From contig JAXLVA010000001.1 of NCBI GenBank assembly GCA_046329235.1, positions 1,426,001 through 1,490,000 on the forward strand: a stretch of DNA of 64,000 nt, written 5' to 3'. The position numbers were made by a program, and so were the translations under genes. Under the pieces are notes generated by a model. The model searched no databases. It was not told the DNA's origin and saw only the letters and a list, made by a program, of their open reading frames with translations. Numbering within the stretch: position 1 is the first letter of the stretch; each line of letters starts with the position of its first letter. This stretch comes from JALONH01 sp046329235. Lineage in GTDB: Bacteria > Bacteroidota > Bacteroidia > Cytophagales > Cytophagaceae. Positions 62,627 to 64,000 of this stretch are shown piece by piece.

Positions 62627-62676
62627 AACCTGTTGAAAGTGTAGTTTTTTGACTTTCAGCAGGTTTTATTTTTTAA
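62627..62676 (+). terminator. Terminator of the M16 peptidase gene
   Basis: AACCTGTTGAAAGT (62627-62640) pairs with ACTTTCAGCAGGTT (62652-62665), with one G-T pair, followed by T-rich sequence. Confidence 0.85.
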
Positions 62677-62753
62677 CTGGAAAAGATTGAATTTTTAGGT
62701 AGTTATACGTAATATTGATAGCTTGTATAACAATTAATTAACGATAAAAATCG

Positions 62754-63986
62754 ATGAGTTCAAAAATTAAAGTAGCTAATCCGGTAGTTGAATTGGATGG
62801 CGATGAAATGACTAGAATTATCTGGAAATTCATTAAAGATAAATTGATTCTTCCATACCTAGACGTTGATATCAAATATTATGATTTAGGAATGGAGCAC
62901 CGTGATGCTACTAATGACCAAGTAACTGTAGATGCAGCTGAAGCTATTAAAAAATACTCCGTAGGTATCAAATGTGCTACAATTACTCCTGATGAGCAAC
63001 GTGTAAAAGAGTTCAACTTGAAATCGATGTGGAAATCACCTAACGGTACTATTCGTAACATCTTAGATGGTACGGTATTCCGTGAGCCTATCGTTTGTCA
63101 AAACGTACCAAGATTAGTTCCTAACTGGACTGCTCCTATCGTAGTAGGTCGTCACGCTTTTGGTGACCAATACAAGGCGACTGATTTCGTAGTACCTGGC
63201 AAAGGTAAATTAACTATCAAGTTTGAAGGTGAAGACGGAAAAATTATTGAACACGAAGTATATAAATTCAATGGCGGTGGTGTAGCAATGGGTATGTATA
63301 ACACAGATGAATCTATCCGTGGGTTTGCACACTCTTGTTTCAACATGGCATTAGGTAAAGGATGGCCTTTATACTTATCTACTAAAAATACCATCTTGAA
63401 AAAGTATGATGGTAGATTCAAAGATATTTTCCAAGAGATTTACGATGCAGAATACAAAGCTAAGTTTGAAGCTAAAGGTATCGTATATGAACACCGTCTA
63501 ATTGATGACATGGTTGCTTCTGCTTTAAAATGGAATGGCAAATTCGTTTGGGCTTGTAAGAACTATGATGGTGACGTACAATCTGACTCAGTAGCTCAAG
63601 GTTTCGGTTCATTAGGATTAATGACATCTGTTTTAGTTACTCCGGACGGTAAAACAATGGAAGCTGAAGCAGCTCACGGTACTGTTACACGTCACTACAG
63701 AGATCACCAAGCGGGTAAGCCTACATCTACTAACCCTATTGCTTCTATCTTCGCATGGACAAGAGGTTTAGAATTCAGAGGTAAACTTGACGGTAACCAA
63801 GATCTAATCAACTTCTGCCAAACTTTAGAGAAGGTTTGTGTAGCTACAGTTGAAAGTGGTAAAATGACTAAAGATTTAGCAGTTTGTATCCACGGTAACA
63901 AAGTAAACCATGGTGAACACTACTTATATACTGAAGAGTTTTTAAGTGCTATCGATAGCAACTTAAAAGTAGCTTTAGGAAAGTAA
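62754..63986 (+). CDS. icd: NADP-dependent isocitrate dehydrogenase, eukaryote-like (type II) family
   Basis: 410 residues. ELDGDEMTRIIWKFIKDKL at the start, TITPDEQRV, SPNGTIRNILDGTVFREPI and VVGRHAFGDQY are diagnostic of the homodimeric eukaryote-type NADP enzyme, not the E. coli type. EAAHGTVTRHYR and ASIFAWTRGL hold the NADP and metal contacts. It makes 2-oxoglutarate, the carbon skeleton for ammonium assimilation. A lone TACGTA (62706-62711) lies in its upstream region. Confidence 0.96.
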   Translation: MSSKIKVANPVVELDGDEMTRIIWKFIKDKLILPYLDVDIKYYDLGMEHRDATNDQVTVDAAEAIKKYSVGIKCATITPDEQRVKEFNLKSMWKSPNGTIRNILDGTVFREPIVCQNVPRLVPNWTAPIVVGRHAFGDQYKATDFVVPGKGKLTIKFEGEDGKIIEHEVYKFNGGGVAMGMYNTDESIRGFAHSCFNMALGKGWPLYLSTKNTILKKYDGRFKDIFQEIYDAEYKAKFEAKGIVYEHRLIDDMVASALKWNGKFVWACKNYDGDVQSDSVAQGFGSLGLMTSVLVTPDGKTMEAEAAHGTVTRHYRDHQAGKPTSTNPIASIFAWTRGLEFRGKLDGNQDLINFCQTLEKVCVATVESGKMTKDLAVCIHGNKVNHGEHYLYTEEFLSAIDSNLKVALGK

Positions 63987-64000
63987 TTTATACCCGCTTT

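Noticed and set aside
1..64000. CRISPR arrays, insertion sequences, prophage, tRNA or rRNA genes
   Set aside because: No regularly spaced repeats, transposase-like frames, phage genes or tRNA cloverleafs were recognised on reading both strands; tmRNA is the only structured RNA gene besides the riboswitch.

Overview
The window comes from a low-GC, Gram-negative bacterium of the phylum Bacteroidota, probably a free-living, cellulose-using relative of the Cytophaga/Sporocytophaga/Chitinophaga groups. Four things support this: TAnnTTTG-type promoter elements; a serine palmitoyltransferase-like enzyme for sphingolipids; a secreted protein with a type IX secretion (T9SS) C-terminal sorting tail; and a Hc1-type small histone-like protein, a eukaryote-like NADP isocitrate dehydrogenase and a tmRNA with a Bacteroidota-style tag. 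No insertion sequence, prophage, CRISPR array or tRNA gene was seen. This is ordinary chromosome carrying two accessory loci.

Layout. 1-1020: the 5' part of a TonB-dependent receptor gene behind a TPP riboswitch, so probably a thiamine(-derivative) outer-membrane receptor. 1056-15697: a complete-looking nitrate locus, all on the minus strand, in three blocks: (i) a NarX-like P-box sensor kinase and a NarL-like regulator; (ii) an outer-membrane porin and the nitrate ABC transporter genes nrtA, nrtB and nrtD; (iii) a giant nitrate reductase/FAD/BFD fusion, a rubredoxin-tailed NiR/SiR-like protein and the molybdenum-cofactor genes moaA, moaD, moaE and mobA. Palindromic TACGTA sites, including a shared exact 13-mer, lie in front of blocks ii and iii. 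A TrpD2/YbiB-like gene diverges from the kinase gene. 17031-35275: housekeeping genes (mtgA, ligA, dapA, spt, maf, gpsA, pabC-like, thyA, leuS, a HerA-like ATPase and others). 36321-44858: a compact five-gene operon with two outer-membrane barrels, a lipoprotein, a triple-repeat Trp-rich binding protein and a GH9 cellulase. It looks like a non-SusCD cellulose-use locus. 45073-48252: an RCC1-repeat T9SS protein. 48612-64000: gltA, a partial histidine operon (hisC-B-H-A-F) ending in a tyrA-like gene, tmRNA, dnaX with a probable programmed -1 frameshift, an M16 protease and icd.

How they fit together. Nitrate would be sensed in the periplasm by the kinase, enter through the porin, be imported by NrtABD and be reduced to nitrite by the self-contained NAD(P)H-nitrate reductase. 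The cofactor genes in the same operon help supply its molybdopterin. No recognisable siroheme nitrite reductase is encoded here, which makes the cysteine-poor NiR/SiR-rubredoxin fusion the most intriguing unknown in the locus. The regulator's presumed sites may also reach gltA, which would link nitrate supply to 2-oxoglutarate supply.

All calls come from reading the sequence and recalling protein families; no database search was run. Starts were moved from the longest possible reading frame to a better ATG where family length or overlap argued for it.
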